Assembly (NCBI RefSeq): GCF_036884655.1
Contig: NC_088357.1
Location: forward strand, 5,261,001-5,325,000
Reading direction: 5' to 3'
Length of the DNA stretch: 64,000 nt
Origin: Musa acuminata AAA Group
Taxonomy: Eukaryota > Streptophyta > Magnoliopsida > Zingiberales > Musaceae
The notes beneath the pieces are model-generated. The model saw only the letters and a program-made list of their open reading frames with translations. It made no database searches and was not told where the DNA came from. Shown piece by piece: positions 12,767-25,373 of this stretch. The stretch's first letter is position 1. The number at the start of each line of letters is the position of its first letter. The position numbers were made by a program, and so were the translations under genes.

Positions 12767-13400
12767 TGTTCAATACGAAAATCTGAAATTACCAAGAACA
12801 GAAAAAGAAAATGAGAATCAAATACAAAAAGTTCAATGCCATCACAAAATACCATTTTGATCATTGCTCAGAAAAAAAAACATAGAACAGTCAGATCACA
12901 AGGGGGTGGAAAAAAATCAAAGATCTAAACTTCTGATTAACTAGGCAATCAATTCATCCATAAAGATGTCAAATTTTATCACTAAATGATACAATAAATC
13001 TTTAAAATAGCGAAAAAGTTAGAGAGCATATTGGTGCACCATCAAAAAATGAGGAAGCATGTCAGGTTGTACAATATCAGAAAACATAAGTAAAACCAAC
13101 TTCTCATATAAGTAGACATCAAAACAAGATTGGGAGAAAAAAAATAAAAGAAATCATACCGAAAGATGGGATCTTGAAAAGGGCACAGCCAAGGACATTA
13201 AAAAACCCTAAAAATTGAAATCCATCAGTTTCGATTACACGACAACGGGGCACAAACGATCTTGGAATCAGCTGGAGAAGAGGAGGGTGTCGACCGCAAA
13301 TATCGAATTGAAATCGAATAGGGAATCGATGAGACGGCGAAGCCGCGATCGAGGCGACAGCGACGACAGCTTCTTTATCGGTAAAAGACCGATACTTTGC
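12767..13400 (-). promoter_or_regulatory. 5'UTR with intron of the AIG1-like gene
   Basis: On the minus strand a donor CG|GTATGA at 13159 and an acceptor TTTCAG|AT at 12783 bracket a likely 377-base 5'UTR intron. The remaining 5'UTR would lie upstream of 13160. A telo-box-like AAACCCTAA (plus strand 13203-13211) lies in that upstream exon or promoter. In plants such leader introns often raise expression. Inferred from splice signals only. Confidence 0.5.
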
Positions 13401-15521
13401 CGGATAGGATAGAATTCTGAGTCAGAGCGGTTGAGTTCTCCAGTTGATGCGACTCGTCCAACGGACTCGTTTGCCCACCGCGACGTGACTCGGCCTTCGT
13501 CAATATATTAATTTTAATTTATAAAACGAAAAGAAAATTATTGTGCTTATTGATTTCTTTTATTTAAAGAGGAAAAAAAAGGAAAAAAAAAAACCATGAT
13601 TTTTGTTTTTTTTTTCCCGATAAATGTGACATCACTCAGAGAAAGCATGTAATGTGGCCCCCATCGATTTCTCGATAGATAGGTCTCATTCCCTCAAATG
13701 TTTCACGAGTTATTTGTGGATCGAAGCTTTCTCAAAGGCAGCAAATCTTTGTGGGGTTCACTGTAGATTTCGTTTCTCCCAATTGTTGCATAATTCTTTG
13801 CATTTTAGCAAATTTCATCTCTCGCCGACATCTTTTAATTTTGACACGTGCAGATCTCTAATGTAAAAACCTTAATTACTTATAATGTTTTAATTTAATT
13901 CTATTAAAATTTTAAATTTAAGTATTATAAGTCGACGATAAGCTTAAGTTAATAGACCATTTATCTCATATCATCGATGTTAAAATCAATCTACGATCAT
14001 GATTTTAATATAATGAATAAAAATTTATTTTTTCTTGAAAAACAATGATTTTATTTATCTGAGAGATAATCTAATGATGACATAAAACCTCTCCAATTTA
14101 ATTTTAGAACCATATCAGCAAACAAAGCAAACAGATAAACAAGAAATTGGACCACAGATAATTAAAACCATGATGATGGGACTTCAAATAGCAGCTCAAA
14201 AGATGGAGGTGGAGTCATCAAGTGCACATTGTTTTCTTCCTCCACAAACATAAATGCTTTGGCAGATCTCTTTGTCTTGTGGTGTCATCAGGAAATAGTT
14301 TGGAGTCCAGCAATCTATGAACACAATTCAAAAAGAGATGAACTTGATCTTCTTCCAAAGAAGAGACACACACAAAACACAGATGTGGGTCACTGCCAAA
14401 GAGTTCATGTTTCTGCTTCCAAGTTGATTCCAGCAACATAAATATCTGCTGATTTTGCTGATCCTAATGAATAGTTAAATCTACTGAAGTTAGTACAAAT
14501 CATCAGTGCCAATAGTAAGCTTTAGAAACAATAATTTTCATTCACAGTATCTATCTATCTATTTCAAATGTTTGCAATGTGACAAAGGCAAAAAAAATAG
14601 TACACTGTAGAATTGTTTCTCTCTCTCTCTCTCTATCTATCTATCTCACTAGTGATCTTAGCTGTCCCAAGCTGATCAAATGTCTCATTCAGTTTAGTTA
14701 TAGCAAGCATTCAATCATACTCAATCTCTTATAATTTTGTGGTCAGAAAAGTCAGATTAGAAATCCTTTACTGAAGTAAACCACCACTTAATGACTTTAT
14801 GATTTGTATATCCAAGTTGTTTCAGTAGAAAAGAATCCTTCATAAAACATGGTGACTGCTGTTCATCATGGTTTCATGAGACTTGGATGGCAACTCAATT
14901 GTAGAACTTGCTCTAAATTAATATCATCATTCTATGTAATTTCTCTAAGCCAGACAGCTTATTTTCTTAGTTTTCTGCGCGCACACACACACACACAAAA
15001 AGCATTAAGAGTGGTGTAATTTCATAAGAATACAAAGTAAAAAGAAAAATAAAATATCAGATAAACTACTTACAATATTTTCACTGAAAAATGGAGCCAA
15101 AAAGACAGAAACATCACACAGACATGAACACACTTGAAGAGGTCCCATGCACCACAAGCAATCTCTTTTGTCGTCATGTTCTTTTGCTGAATGATTAGAG
15201 GCACCGCTGCCATCGAACACACCACGAGATCTGCTTCTAGACCAAGTGGAGTACACAGCTTCCACTAGTTTCCTTCTCTTCTCCTGGATTTCTCTCTCTC
15301 TCTCTAGATCTACACCTCTTCTGTTGCTTCACTTCTTCTTCTATCTTTCTCTCACGCGCTCGCCCGCTCAGGTGGCCGAGGAAGCTCGGAGACCGGAGAC
15401 CGCCATCATCTCCTTTGATGCTCCATCAAAGCAGATTTGAGCTTCTGTTCTCCCATGACGAGCGCTGTGATATCGTAGAGAAGGAACACCAGAACTGGCA
15501 ACTCCACTGGTACGTGATTTA

Positions 15522-15555
<34 letters not shown>

Positions 15556-16233
15556 GTTGTAGTTTTAGGAAAAATTGTTTTGTATGCTACGATCAGCTGC
15601 ATAAGTTTGGAGATGAATCGAGTGTGTCATACGATCCGTGGGATAAGATGAAGAGTGCCAAGGAGTGACAGAGAATGTGGTCGATAGAGAGGTCAAGAGG
15701 TTCGTTTAGCACACAGGTCAAACATAGGGGGAATGACACGAGGTGGGGCCACACAGTGGGCCACGTGTGAGTTCGGTGCCAACGTGTTATGTCCAGATTG
15801 GCATATGGCGAAGGGTCCCACCGGCTGTCGGTGGGCTGCGTGAGCTTGCTTGCACGCATTTGCTGGGAAGGAACACTTTGTCTGGTTCTGATACGGCACA
15901 CTCAATCTTCATACGTTAATGAATCCAAACAGTAGATCTGCATAGGGAATCAAACGAAGAACCCTCCACAAATTAAGACTAAGAAGATTGAGATCAGCAA
16001 TGCTTATAATCAGAGCATACTAACAGCAACAAGAAGAACAAAATTGATTTGCCTGAGTATGATCAATCCACTCTTGTTCTCACATTCTATGTTGATGTTG
16101 TTGTTTGTGTAAAGAGCAAATCTAGATATCTTGAAGAACACCTGAATACTTCGTATCAAATCTGCTTCGTTCTTCTGACTGACAGGGCTCATATGAGAGA
16201 TTGATCACCGTTTAGGCCTTGATAGATGCAGGC
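13401..16233. other. intergenic region between divergent AIG1-like and CEPR2-like genes
   Basis: This is a shared upstream region of about 2.8 kb for two genes pointing away from each other. It is AT-rich at 13500-14100. It holds simple repeats: CT/TATC near 14620-14647, (AC)n at 14984-14996 and (CT)n at 15524-15552. Short ORFs at 15005-15265 (-) and 14218-14439 (-) have splice-like edges, but I recognise nothing in them. A conventional TATA box for the receptor kinase was not obvious. Confidence 0.45.
15524..15552. repeat. (CT)n microsatellite
   Basis: About 14 CT units, about 690 bases upstream of the receptor kinase start codon. Confidence 0.95.
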
Positions 16234-19200
16234 ATGGCCGGATTCCTCCACCCTTTCTTCCATCTCCTGAGCACTCTTCTTCTGCTAGCTTCTCTGCCAA
16301 TCTCGAACTCCCAAGATGAGCAAGCCCAGGCGCTGCTGCATTTGAAGAGCACCCTAATTGACCCTGCAAATTTTCTCGAGACATGGAAGGAATCCAGTTC
16401 TCCATGCAGGTTTCTTGGTGTCTCTTGTGACTCCACCTCTGGTGAGGTCACTGGGATCTCACTGCCAAGAAGTAATCTCTCTGGTGAGATCTCACCATCG
16501 ATCTCCCTCCTCAGCAACCTCACCACTCTTCTCCTGCAAGAGAATTCCATATCGGGGACTGTTCCTGCGGAGCTGGCAAACTTCATGAATCTCCAGGTCC
16601 TCAACCTGTCTTCCAATAGCTTGACGGGCCAATTACCAGATCTCTCGGGCTTAAAGAACCTCAAAGTCCTTGATGTCTCGAGTAACAAGCTTTCCGGTAG
16701 CTTTCCACCATGGATCGGGAACTTGTCAGGCCTGGTTGAGCTCGGCCTGGCCGAGAACGACTTCGACGAGGGGGAGATTCCGCCAGGAATCGGGAACCTG
16801 AAGAACTTGACCTGGCTTTACATGGCGAACTGTAATCTAAGCGGAGAGATCCCGGACTCGGTATCCGAATTGTCCTCACTTGGCACACTCGATTTCTCTC
16901 AGAACAAACTCTCAGGACCATTACCAAAGGCAATCTCGAAGCTGCGCAAGCTGTTCAAGATCGAGCTCTACCAGAACAATCTAACTGGTGTCATACCTCC
17001 TGAGCTATCAGATCTCACTGAGCTCCGAGAGATCGATGTCTCCCGCAATCAGATCAGTGGGAGAATTCCAGCTGAAGTCGGCACTCTCAAGAAGCTCACA
17101 GTGATCCAATTATACAGGAACGACTTCTGGGGTGAGCTCCCACGAGGCTTCGGTGACCTGCAGTTCCTCAGTGCATTCTCTATCTATGAGAACAGATTCT
17201 CCGGGGAGTTTCCTGCAAACTTTGGAAGATTCTCACCTCTGAACAGCTTTGACATCTCGGAGAACAACTTCTCCGGGCGGTTCCCCGGATTCTTGTGCCA
17301 AAACAACAACCTGCAGTTCCTGCTTGCCCTCGAGAACAAGTTCTCGGGTGCATTTCCGGATTCATATGCTAACTGTAAGACTCTGCGTAGGTTCAGGATC
17401 AGCCAGAATAGCTTCTCGGGTAGGCTTCCGAATGGGATTTGGGGACTGCCATTTGCGGTCATCATCGATGTATCGGACAATGGGTTCACCGGAAGAATAC
17501 CTTCGGAGATAGGGAAGTCCACCAGCTTGAGCCAGCTCTCTGTGCGGAACAACAAGCTATCCGGTGAGATTCCAGCTGAGATTGGGAAGCTCTCACAGCT
17601 ACAGAAGCTGTACGCATCCAACAACTCCCTCTCAGGTCGCATTCCATCTGAAATCGGCAGCCTGTACCAGTTGACAACTCTGCATTTGCAAGACAACGAT
17701 CTTAGTGGATCCATACCATCAGAACTTGGACTGTGCAGCAGGCTGGTGGAGATAGATCTTTCACAGAACACATTGGGTGGTCGTATTCCGGGAACACTGT
17801 CCCAGTTGGCATCTCTCAACTCGATAAACCTTTCGCGGAACTTGATCACAGGTCCAATTCCAGATGGTTTGCAGTCTCTTAAGCTCAGCTCTATCGATTT
17901 CTCCGGGAACAAATTATCCGGAAGAGTTCCTCCTGGTCTTCTCGTGATAGCTGGAGAAGAAGCATTCTCTGGTAATCCAGCACTCTGCATCGATGGGAGA
18001 TCAGGAAACAGATGGGATCCTGAATTGGGAGTGTGCAGAGTCAGCAGCAAACACAGATATGTTTTCGGAAATAGAATGGTTTTCACAGCCCTTGTTTTCT
18101 CAGCACTGATCATATTTCTAGCTGGACTAGTGTTGGTGAGTTACAGGAGCTTGAAGCTTGATGAATCCATTAGAAATAAGGATCTTGATCAGTGCATGGA
18201 AGATGAGCCGGAGTGGAAAATTGAGTCATTTTATCCACTAGAACTGGATGCAGAAGAGATGTCAAATTTGGATGAGGAGCATTTGATTGGCAGTGGAAGC
18301 ACTGGCAAAGTTTACAGATTGGATCTAAGGAACAGAAGCACGGTCGCCGTGAAGCAGCTGCTGAAGGGGAATGAAGCTAGAGTTTTCATGGCAGAAATGA
18401 ACATACTAGGAAAGATCAGGCACAGGAACATACTGAAGCTTCATGCTTGCTTGACAAGAGGGGATCTTAGTCTCCTTGTGTTTGAGTTCATGCCCAATGG
18501 CAATCTTTATCACGCCCTTCGCCGCGAAGTAAAAGCTGGGGAGCCAGAGTTGGACTGGAACAAGCGCTACAAGATTGCCATGGGTGCAGCAAAGGGGATT
18601 ATGTATCTTCACCATGACTGCTCCCCAGCCATAATTCACAGGGACATAAAATCCAACAACATACTGCTTGATGAGGACTATGAAGCAAAAATTGCCGACT
18701 TTGGGATCGCTAAAATAGCAGAGGAGTCAGATTCAAGCTGTTTTGCTGGCACGCATGGTTACATTGCTCCCGGTATGCTTGCTCTCCATCATCATATTAC
18801 TTCTTTTCCTCTGGGCATCTAAAATTTGAATGCATAATTAGCCACCATTTTAGATTACACAATAATCAATTTAATGGATCATATGCATTTCAACTTACTG
18901 TTTCTGCTGGATTGTTTGATCTCAGAACTGGCATATTCAGTCAAGGTGACGGAAAAGAGTGATGTGTATAGCTTTGGTATAGTCTTGCTTGAATTGCTTA
19001 CCGGGCATGGACCTGTTGAGCCTCAGTATGGTGAAGGCAAAGACATAGTCTACTGGGTTTCCACTCATCTCAATCAGCAAAATGCTTCAGAGATTTTGGA
19101 CTCAAGAGTGTCAAGCCCTGCAGAAGAATGCATGATGAAGGTTCTGAAGGTTGCAATCCTGTGTACCACCAAGTTGCCAAATCTAAGACCTACCATGAGA

Positions 19201-19278
19201 GAGGTGGTCAACATGCTGATCGATGCCGATCCTTGCAATCTTGCTGCCAGGGAAAAGAACTACTACAAGAATCTTTAG
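16234..19278 (+). CDS. CEPR2: CEPR2-like LRR receptor-like kinase
   Basis: Two exons, 16234-18772 and 18926-19278, encode 963 residues. I chose the ATG at 16234 because the frame upstream has no other ATG before the signal peptide. Layout: hydrophobic signal peptide (about 1-25), LRR N-terminal cap with the SPCRFLGVSC cysteine pair, about 20 leucine-rich repeats, a transmembrane helix near 615-637, then a kinase domain. Kinase motifs present are GSGSTGKV, VAVK (K707), HRD (D804), DFG (D822) and GTHGYIAPE, so it should be catalytically competent. Throughout it follows Arabidopsis CEPR2 closely, including the LCTTKLPNLRP and DADPC tail. CEPR1/CEPR2 perceive CEP peptides that signal nitrogen status, and CEPR2 also modulates ABA responses. 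The single intron splits the APE motif; reading through it would truncate the kinase after DFG with a short MLALHHHITSF tail. Confidence 0.92.
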
Positions 19279-20970
19279 CTTCCATGCCTCTGTGCCATGA
19301 CTATGAGCTTTTAGATCTGTTCATGGCAGTTCAGAAACACCTGTCTTCCTTTCAATCAGCAAGTCAAGGACACAACTATTTCTTCAAAAGTTAAAAGAAC
19401 AACAAGAACAATCATGGTTAGAAGTATCTCAATTGAATGGTTCAGTTTAGTAATATGGTTCAGTATGTGAAGTTTTATTCGGTTTTGTTTATCTGTGTAA
19501 CTATAACAAAACTCCAAAAAAAATTATCCTGTAATAAATGAATCTATTAATCTCTAGATTTTGATGCTATATTTTTTTTCACCTTGTCATGAAATTATGA
19601 GTCAAATTGTTTGCGTCCACAACGAAAATCTTGAAATATCTGAACTGAGGAGCTCTGGCTTGAACTTGCATAATCTGAATGCATTAAATGGCACTCCAAC
19701 TGCTTGCTGATCCTTGCATAAAAATTCACTGTGAAGCTGATGCCGGCCTCTGCATCTTCAAACTGTTCCTTATGGCCTGTGTATGAACATCTGCTTGACC
19801 TGCACTCCATTTCAAGATCACTTCAAACTTCAATTTTGCGCTAAATAGGAAACACAGCTAAGTATAGCTGAAGGATAGAAAGAGTATTATTTCTCATGCA
19901 TTCTAAGTTGCCGTAACAGGACTGTATATAACCTTTCTTATGATAGCAGAAAAGAAAACCTCTGTTGCAGATATTTGGAATAGCTTGATATAGATAATGA
20001 ATTGCCAATAATGATCAACAGACTACCTAAAAATGATCTTGATGAGTACTGAATGACCCACCTTTTCTCCTAATGGGGTTAGTTCTCTTTTTAGTGATTT
20101 CCATCCTATCATCAGAGTCATAATTAAGATAGGACAAAGAGAAGAAATCAGCATGTGGCACTAGCTCAAAAGTGATTAATGCTTTTAGGTGAAATTGATT
20201 TTGTTTAGTGCAAATTTAGCCACATTTTCCCCTAATGGATCTCCCTTTCCACCAGTCTCCCAATCAAAGATTACTACTACTAGCTTTAGCTATATTGGTG
20301 CTCTCTCCTGATGTTGATGCTAGTGCAGCAGTGGCACTCTATTTCCATCTATCTATCAGTAAACAAAAGTATCTGTCAAACAAAACAATACTTCATCCAA
20401 GTCTCAGATTTCAAGTATTTCCTATTCCCTTCCAACCTCTGAAGACTTCTGCTATGGCAGGAAAAGAGAAGTAGATGGATAGTGAATTATCTTTTGAGAC
20501 AACTGCAAACTAGAAAAGCAAATCAAAGGTCAATTATTTAGTGTGTGAAATACCATAAAATAAGATCCATGATACCTAACACACTTTTGGACCATACAAT
20601 AATTAATCAGCAGTTGGCAGAATCTTCCATAGTGCAGTACAGTTCTCTTGAACCTACAATGAAGAAGATGGTTGTTGTACTATGGACAACTTCACCCTTC
20701 TTGAACTTCTAGTAAGTCTCTCAAATGGTACAGAAATTTTGATTTCTTGTACTTGTCATGGTTATGTTACATTCTTTTACCTTTAAAATCAAAGAAGTTG
20801 ATGCATCTAGTATACTCATATATCCAGTTTGATAGCACAGAAAAAGATCCATATAGTCCATCCCAAAGAAGTCAGCAAGCTTGCAGAGTACTCACATAAA
20901 ACTAGTTGTTCTTTCACTCAGAATTGTTCTCCCTCACATCACATGGCATGGCTTTGTGTACATTTCATCT
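19279..20970. other. intergenic region between converging CEPR2-like and AAP genes
   Basis: Two 3' ends face each other here. The sequence is AT-rich with no recognised gene. A 79-residue ORF at 20235-20474 (+) starts with a signal-peptide-like hydrophobic stretch (RLLLLALAILVL), but the rest looks random. Confidence 0.45.
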
Positions 20971-22790
20971 CTAATACACAGTCTTGAAAGGGGCAGCTGC
21001 CTTGAGATTATGCACAATGTCTGCCACAGAACCAATGCTAGCAGCAACAGAGACAAGCAGGCAGAAGAAACTTAAGCCCTGCAGGGCAAACCACTTGAGT
21101 GCTCCCCTTTGGATCTTCTCCTGAGCCATGTGCATGCTCACCGGGAAGTAAACGGCCAGTGGCCAGAAGCCCAGAGCGCCTATCAGACCCAGAACAGCGT
21201 TGAAGAATGGCAGCAGCATGGCGACCAGCGTCGTGAACATGATGAAGATGGTCCTCAAGACGAGCTTCGACAGCGTGAAGCTCCACGAGCCACCAACTTC
21301 CATGAACGGCACTCGCACCGAGTAGGTCTTGCGGATGAACTTGTTGTCCGGCCACTGGAACAACAGGTAGTTCTCAAACCTGGCGAAGATTGGCTGCGCG
21401 TACACCTGAAAGGCATGCATTCAAGCAAACAGGTGGTGAGCCCACGGTTCCAGGAACGACCGAGAGGGAGGGCAATGGCTGCATCTTGTGCTCACCTGAT
21501 ATGCCCCGATGAGGTGGACGATGACACATATGTTGGCTATGTCGACGAGCCAAAAGGGCTCGTAGAAGCCGAACCCAGTTAGGATGTTGCCGGGAGCATC
21601 GTTACCGAATGCAGCGTACCCTATGCAGCCAAGCAGGAGGTAGAAAACGGTGGTGAGCCCAATCCCGTTGAACGTCGCCCTTTTCATCGATTTGTTCTCC
21701 GGAGGAGGTGACTTCAAGGTGTCCTACAGTCGATCAAACGTAGACGTTCTTCCTGAATCCAAACAGAGGACGATGGAGGAGGAGTAGAAGTGAAAGAAGC
21801 TAAGCTAAGAACTCCACCTGGATCTCAATCAAGACATCAGCAAAAGTGTAAGCGAAAGCTACATTCCCCAGCGCGAGGAGCACATCGAACGCCTTGTCAC
21901 TTGCGGCCACATCGCTGGTACCAGCCAACGTCCCCCTGAACTCACCATGAGAAGCCCACTTGCCCATGCACAGGCCGAGGCCGATGAAGGAGTAACCGAA
22001 CGACGTCGCCACCGCGACCACCGACAGCCACGTTATGTTCTCCAAGCTGGGGAACTGAGACAACACCAGCTGGAAGAGGCCGAACACCACCATGAAGGTG
22101 TTGCCAGATGCGTCACATCTTGCGCTGTGCCCGTTCCGGTGGAAGCAATTCGCGCGCTTCACCGCGCTTCGGGAAGAAAGCAGAACACATCCTTCATCAA
22201 ACATCAAACAAATCCAACTCCGATTCAGCAGAACGAGCATCACACACTCACTCACATCATGCTCGTGCTGGCTGTAATGGTGTAGCCCACAAGAGTCCCC
22301 CAGAGGTTGACATACTGAGCACATCCACACAAGAACACATGCTTAGGACCTGCAGAGCAGAAAAGGCAACAGTTGTGTCCGTCGCTCAGCTCCCAGAAAA
22401 AGAAATCGAAGTGCTCGGTTCTCGAAGATTGTTACCCAAGTATGATCTGACTGCATCGATGTAGGCACGATTTATGGTTCCATCGACAGGATCTGGGAAC
22501 CTGTAGCAGTTGGTAAGGAGAACCGCGGTGTAGTAGGTGACGCAGGAGAAGCCGAGGAGAACGAGAGGGCCGACGATCCACCCCAGCTGAGCAACACTCC
22601 ATGCGAGCGCCAAAACACCGGAGCCGATCAGTGCAGCGACGATGTGGGCTGTCGCAGTCCACACAGTTCCTGCACTCGAGAGGGTTTGTCACACAAACAA
22701 GAAGCTCGTCATGGAAAGCGTTGCAGGTGCCTGCATACCTCGTCTTTCATGGTCGCCATGCTCAATGTCCGTCACTGTGCTCTTCTCCAT
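20971..22790 (-). CDS. AAP: amino acid permease (AAP family)
   Basis: Six exons on the minus strand keep phase: 22790-22739, 22669-22436, 22349-22256, 22166-21818, 21723-21496 and 21405-20971. They encode 463 residues. This is an AAAP/AAP-type proton-coupled amino acid importer of the plasma membrane. Family marks include GTVWTATAHIVAALIGSG at the first helix, AQLGW, CYRFPDP, VKRANCFHRNGH, YSFIGLGL, DTLKSPPPE, FGNDAPGN and NILTGFGFYEPFW. About ten hydrophobic segments are visible. The N-terminus is short: only 18 residues precede the first conserved block, against roughly 30 or more in many AAPs, and it sits in a separate 52-base exon. A longer upstream start cannot be excluded, but the nearby TATA box supports this one. 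Substrate range is not predictable. Confidence 0.92.
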
Positions 22791-22872
22791 GGCCTCTCTT
22801 CTGCCCTAAACTGCGGCTAAAACCAGAAAGGAAGGAAGCTGAGACTACCAAACATGTGATGGAGAAGGCGCA

Positions 22873-22879
22873 TTATATA
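22873..22879 (-). promoter_or_regulatory. TATA box of the AAP gene (candidate)
   Basis: On the minus strand TATATAA lies 83-89 bases upstream of the ATG at 22790. This would give a 5'UTR of roughly 50-60 bases and supports the short first exon. Confidence 0.55.
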
Positions 22880-25373
22880 GCAGCGCATGCAGCACATTGA
22901 TTCTTCGACACGAAAGCTTCTGAGGCAAAGATCAGCGTGAAAAGAACAGAGGGACTGCAGTTTGTTCAGTAAAGTGAAGGAAAAGAGTTGCATTATTAGA
23001 AGACAAGTAAAGCAATTGGATTCAGATCACTTTGTAGGAGATGAATTCCATCAACCGATCAAACCTACTACTTTGAGTAACTTCCACCATTAGAGTCCCA
23101 CTTCATTGAAGCAAAAGACTCCAACATAAGTAGCTAAATTTAACTTATATGTCCTTTTAGATAGTCTTCTTCATCATCATCATCATCATCTTCTTCTTCT
23201 TCTTATTAAGGCATTGCATTTTGGACATCTTCTCTAAGATGTGTATTAATGAAAGAGATTTAAGATACAAACATAAGTATTTAGGAGTGGCAGCTCAAGT
23301 TGTAGTAAGATAAAAGAGCTTTTGGTCACCCCTTGGAAAGGTGAGTGTGGAGTCAAGCACTGCATGAAGTGGAGGGGCCATCCGAGAAAAGACCGGCCGT
23401 CGATGGCCAACGCAGACTGCACCAGCGACATAATTAAAAGCAGCAGAGAGTGATGCTGAAAGCCTCGCCTCAGCAAATTTGATGGATTGTGCTAACTCCC
23501 TCCTCTGTCTTTGTTGGATTCTCTGCTTGTTTCCATCAATCATATGGCTTGCAAGTTTTCCACAGAGGTCTCACCTGATCTGTGATTCCCTCTCAAAAAG
23601 ACTGCAAGATTGCGCAGATCCTGATCCAAACATGGAGATTTGAGAGTGATCCAAACTGGGGCAAATCTCAAAGTTCTTTGAACTGATCCAAGTTCTTTGA
23701 CATCCTCACCAGAGTACCATACATACATACATCACAAAGATGTCCTACATCTCAAAAGAAGGCAATAATGCAGGAAGAAGTGCTCGAGACCAAAAGGAAA
23801 TGTTAGAGAATGTGGATATGCATCAAAGGCAGCTCAATGATGTACTTAAAAGGTGCAACCTGGAGCCATAAAATAGTTGTGGAGTGAATGCTTGAGGAGT
23901 AGGCAACAATATAAGATCAAGAGGAGAAAAGAGCTTTTGCCACAATTAAGTTGGGTTGCAGAATATCCTTTGGGCGCCCCCTGACACTTCTTTTTCTTCT
24001 TCCAATTCTTTGACATTGTTTTGGTGCTTTTAAGCATGCGTTCTTCTCTGCAACTGAGGTTTGGTAGATACCAAAGCTCAACTGCAACTATTTGAATGAT
24101 CACAGAACGTGTGATGGTTTTCTTTGCATTGAGGGCAGAATCAGGGACTCTACTGTCACCAAAATGTAGGACTCGAAAGTGAACCTTTCTTCTCCCTTCA
24201 TAAAAGTTGAATCATGTGGATCTAATTATATAATAGAGGAAGATAAGAAAAGAGAAGATCAGTACAGAAGCATATCATGGCACAGAAATCTCTCTGTCTT
24301 CAGCATGCCATGGATTTTGTTTGGTACTGAATAGATACATATACTATCAAGAGTTCCTTTAAATCCTAGTTTTCTGGCTGATAACTGAGGAGATACAAAT
24401 CACATAAAAGATTTTGAAGCAAAGCTTGGATAAATTCTTCAGCTTTTCAAGTTGATCTGCTAATTAAAAGAGAACAGAACTAAAAGAAGGAACAGCTGAG
24501 GAGCTACAAAGGAAGAAGACATGTCAAATACCAGAGGGGTTCTAATCATCACATCTAGATTTTTTGCAGCAGATTGAAAAGAACAATACCTATTTGGTAG
24601 CCTGGGATAAATTCAGTGTGTGTGTGCATGAAGTCATGCAATGACACCCAAGAACGGATACACATGGAGTATCATACTGCCAAGATATTGAACATTGTCT
24701 TGAGAAAGGACCTTTGGAATAGGAAGGAGAATTTGTTTTGGTATGACAGATGAATTGCAGAAGGATTCATTCTGTTGAATTATGATCAATCATTTATGTT
24801 GGAAGCAAACATGAATCCACAGGTTAAGATTACTGATTTGCTGGTAAATGGCAGGTTGTTTTTACCTCTTGCAGTGGCTGCATGCTGTCTCTCATCTGTG
24901 GCAAATGGCCAACATGCATCAGAAAAGCCTGATGAGGTGCTCTGAATTCCAAGCATAAGCTGCTGATGTTGAAGTTTGGTGTCATGTACTCGATATGACT
25001 CGTATTTTGGATCAATCACACATTGAGTTGAATTGATCAAATCGATCATATCAATAGAAGCCTAAGAAAATAATATTCTTCAGAATATTTTTCTTGCTTC
25101 TTTCTATGGATAGAAACCTTCTACTCATTTTTACAGGATCTAAAATTTTATTTGTATTCTCGATAGAGTAGTCTCTAGGATTTGGTACTCATGATGTGAT
25201 AGACCTTCAAAAAGAGAAACAATCGATCAAGAGGTTATAAACTATTTCATCTAATCAAATTCCTAAAACATAATCTCCATGACACAACAGATAACCTACA
25301 AGCACATAGAGTAATACAAGGAGCAACAAAAGGAGTTAGCAGATGATGTGATTCATATGCTTCATTTCTCCTG
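22880..25373. other. intergenic region between AAP and Aux/IAA genes
   Basis: Holds the AAP promoter and the Aux/IAA 3' end. A (CAT)n/(CTT)n simple repeat lies at about 23169-23206. No gene recognised; the minus-strand ORFs at 23246-23728 resemble nothing I know. Confidence 0.45.
23169..23206. repeat. (CAT)n and (CTT)n compound microsatellite
   Basis: Six CAT units are followed by about five CTT units, about 380 bases upstream of the AAP start codon. Confidence 0.9.

Noticed and set aside
14218..15265. Two minus-strand ORFs that might be exons of a small gene
   Set aside because: Edges look splice-like, but neither peptide matches a family and coding character is weak.
17184..18113. 309-residue minus-strand ORF
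   Set aside because: It is the antisense shadow of the leucine-rich repeats of the CEPR2-like gene.
20235..20474. 79-residue ORF with a signal-peptide-like start
   Set aside because: The hydrophobic N-terminus is suggestive of a secreted peptide, but the rest has no cysteine pattern or conserved tail, and no promoter signals were seen.
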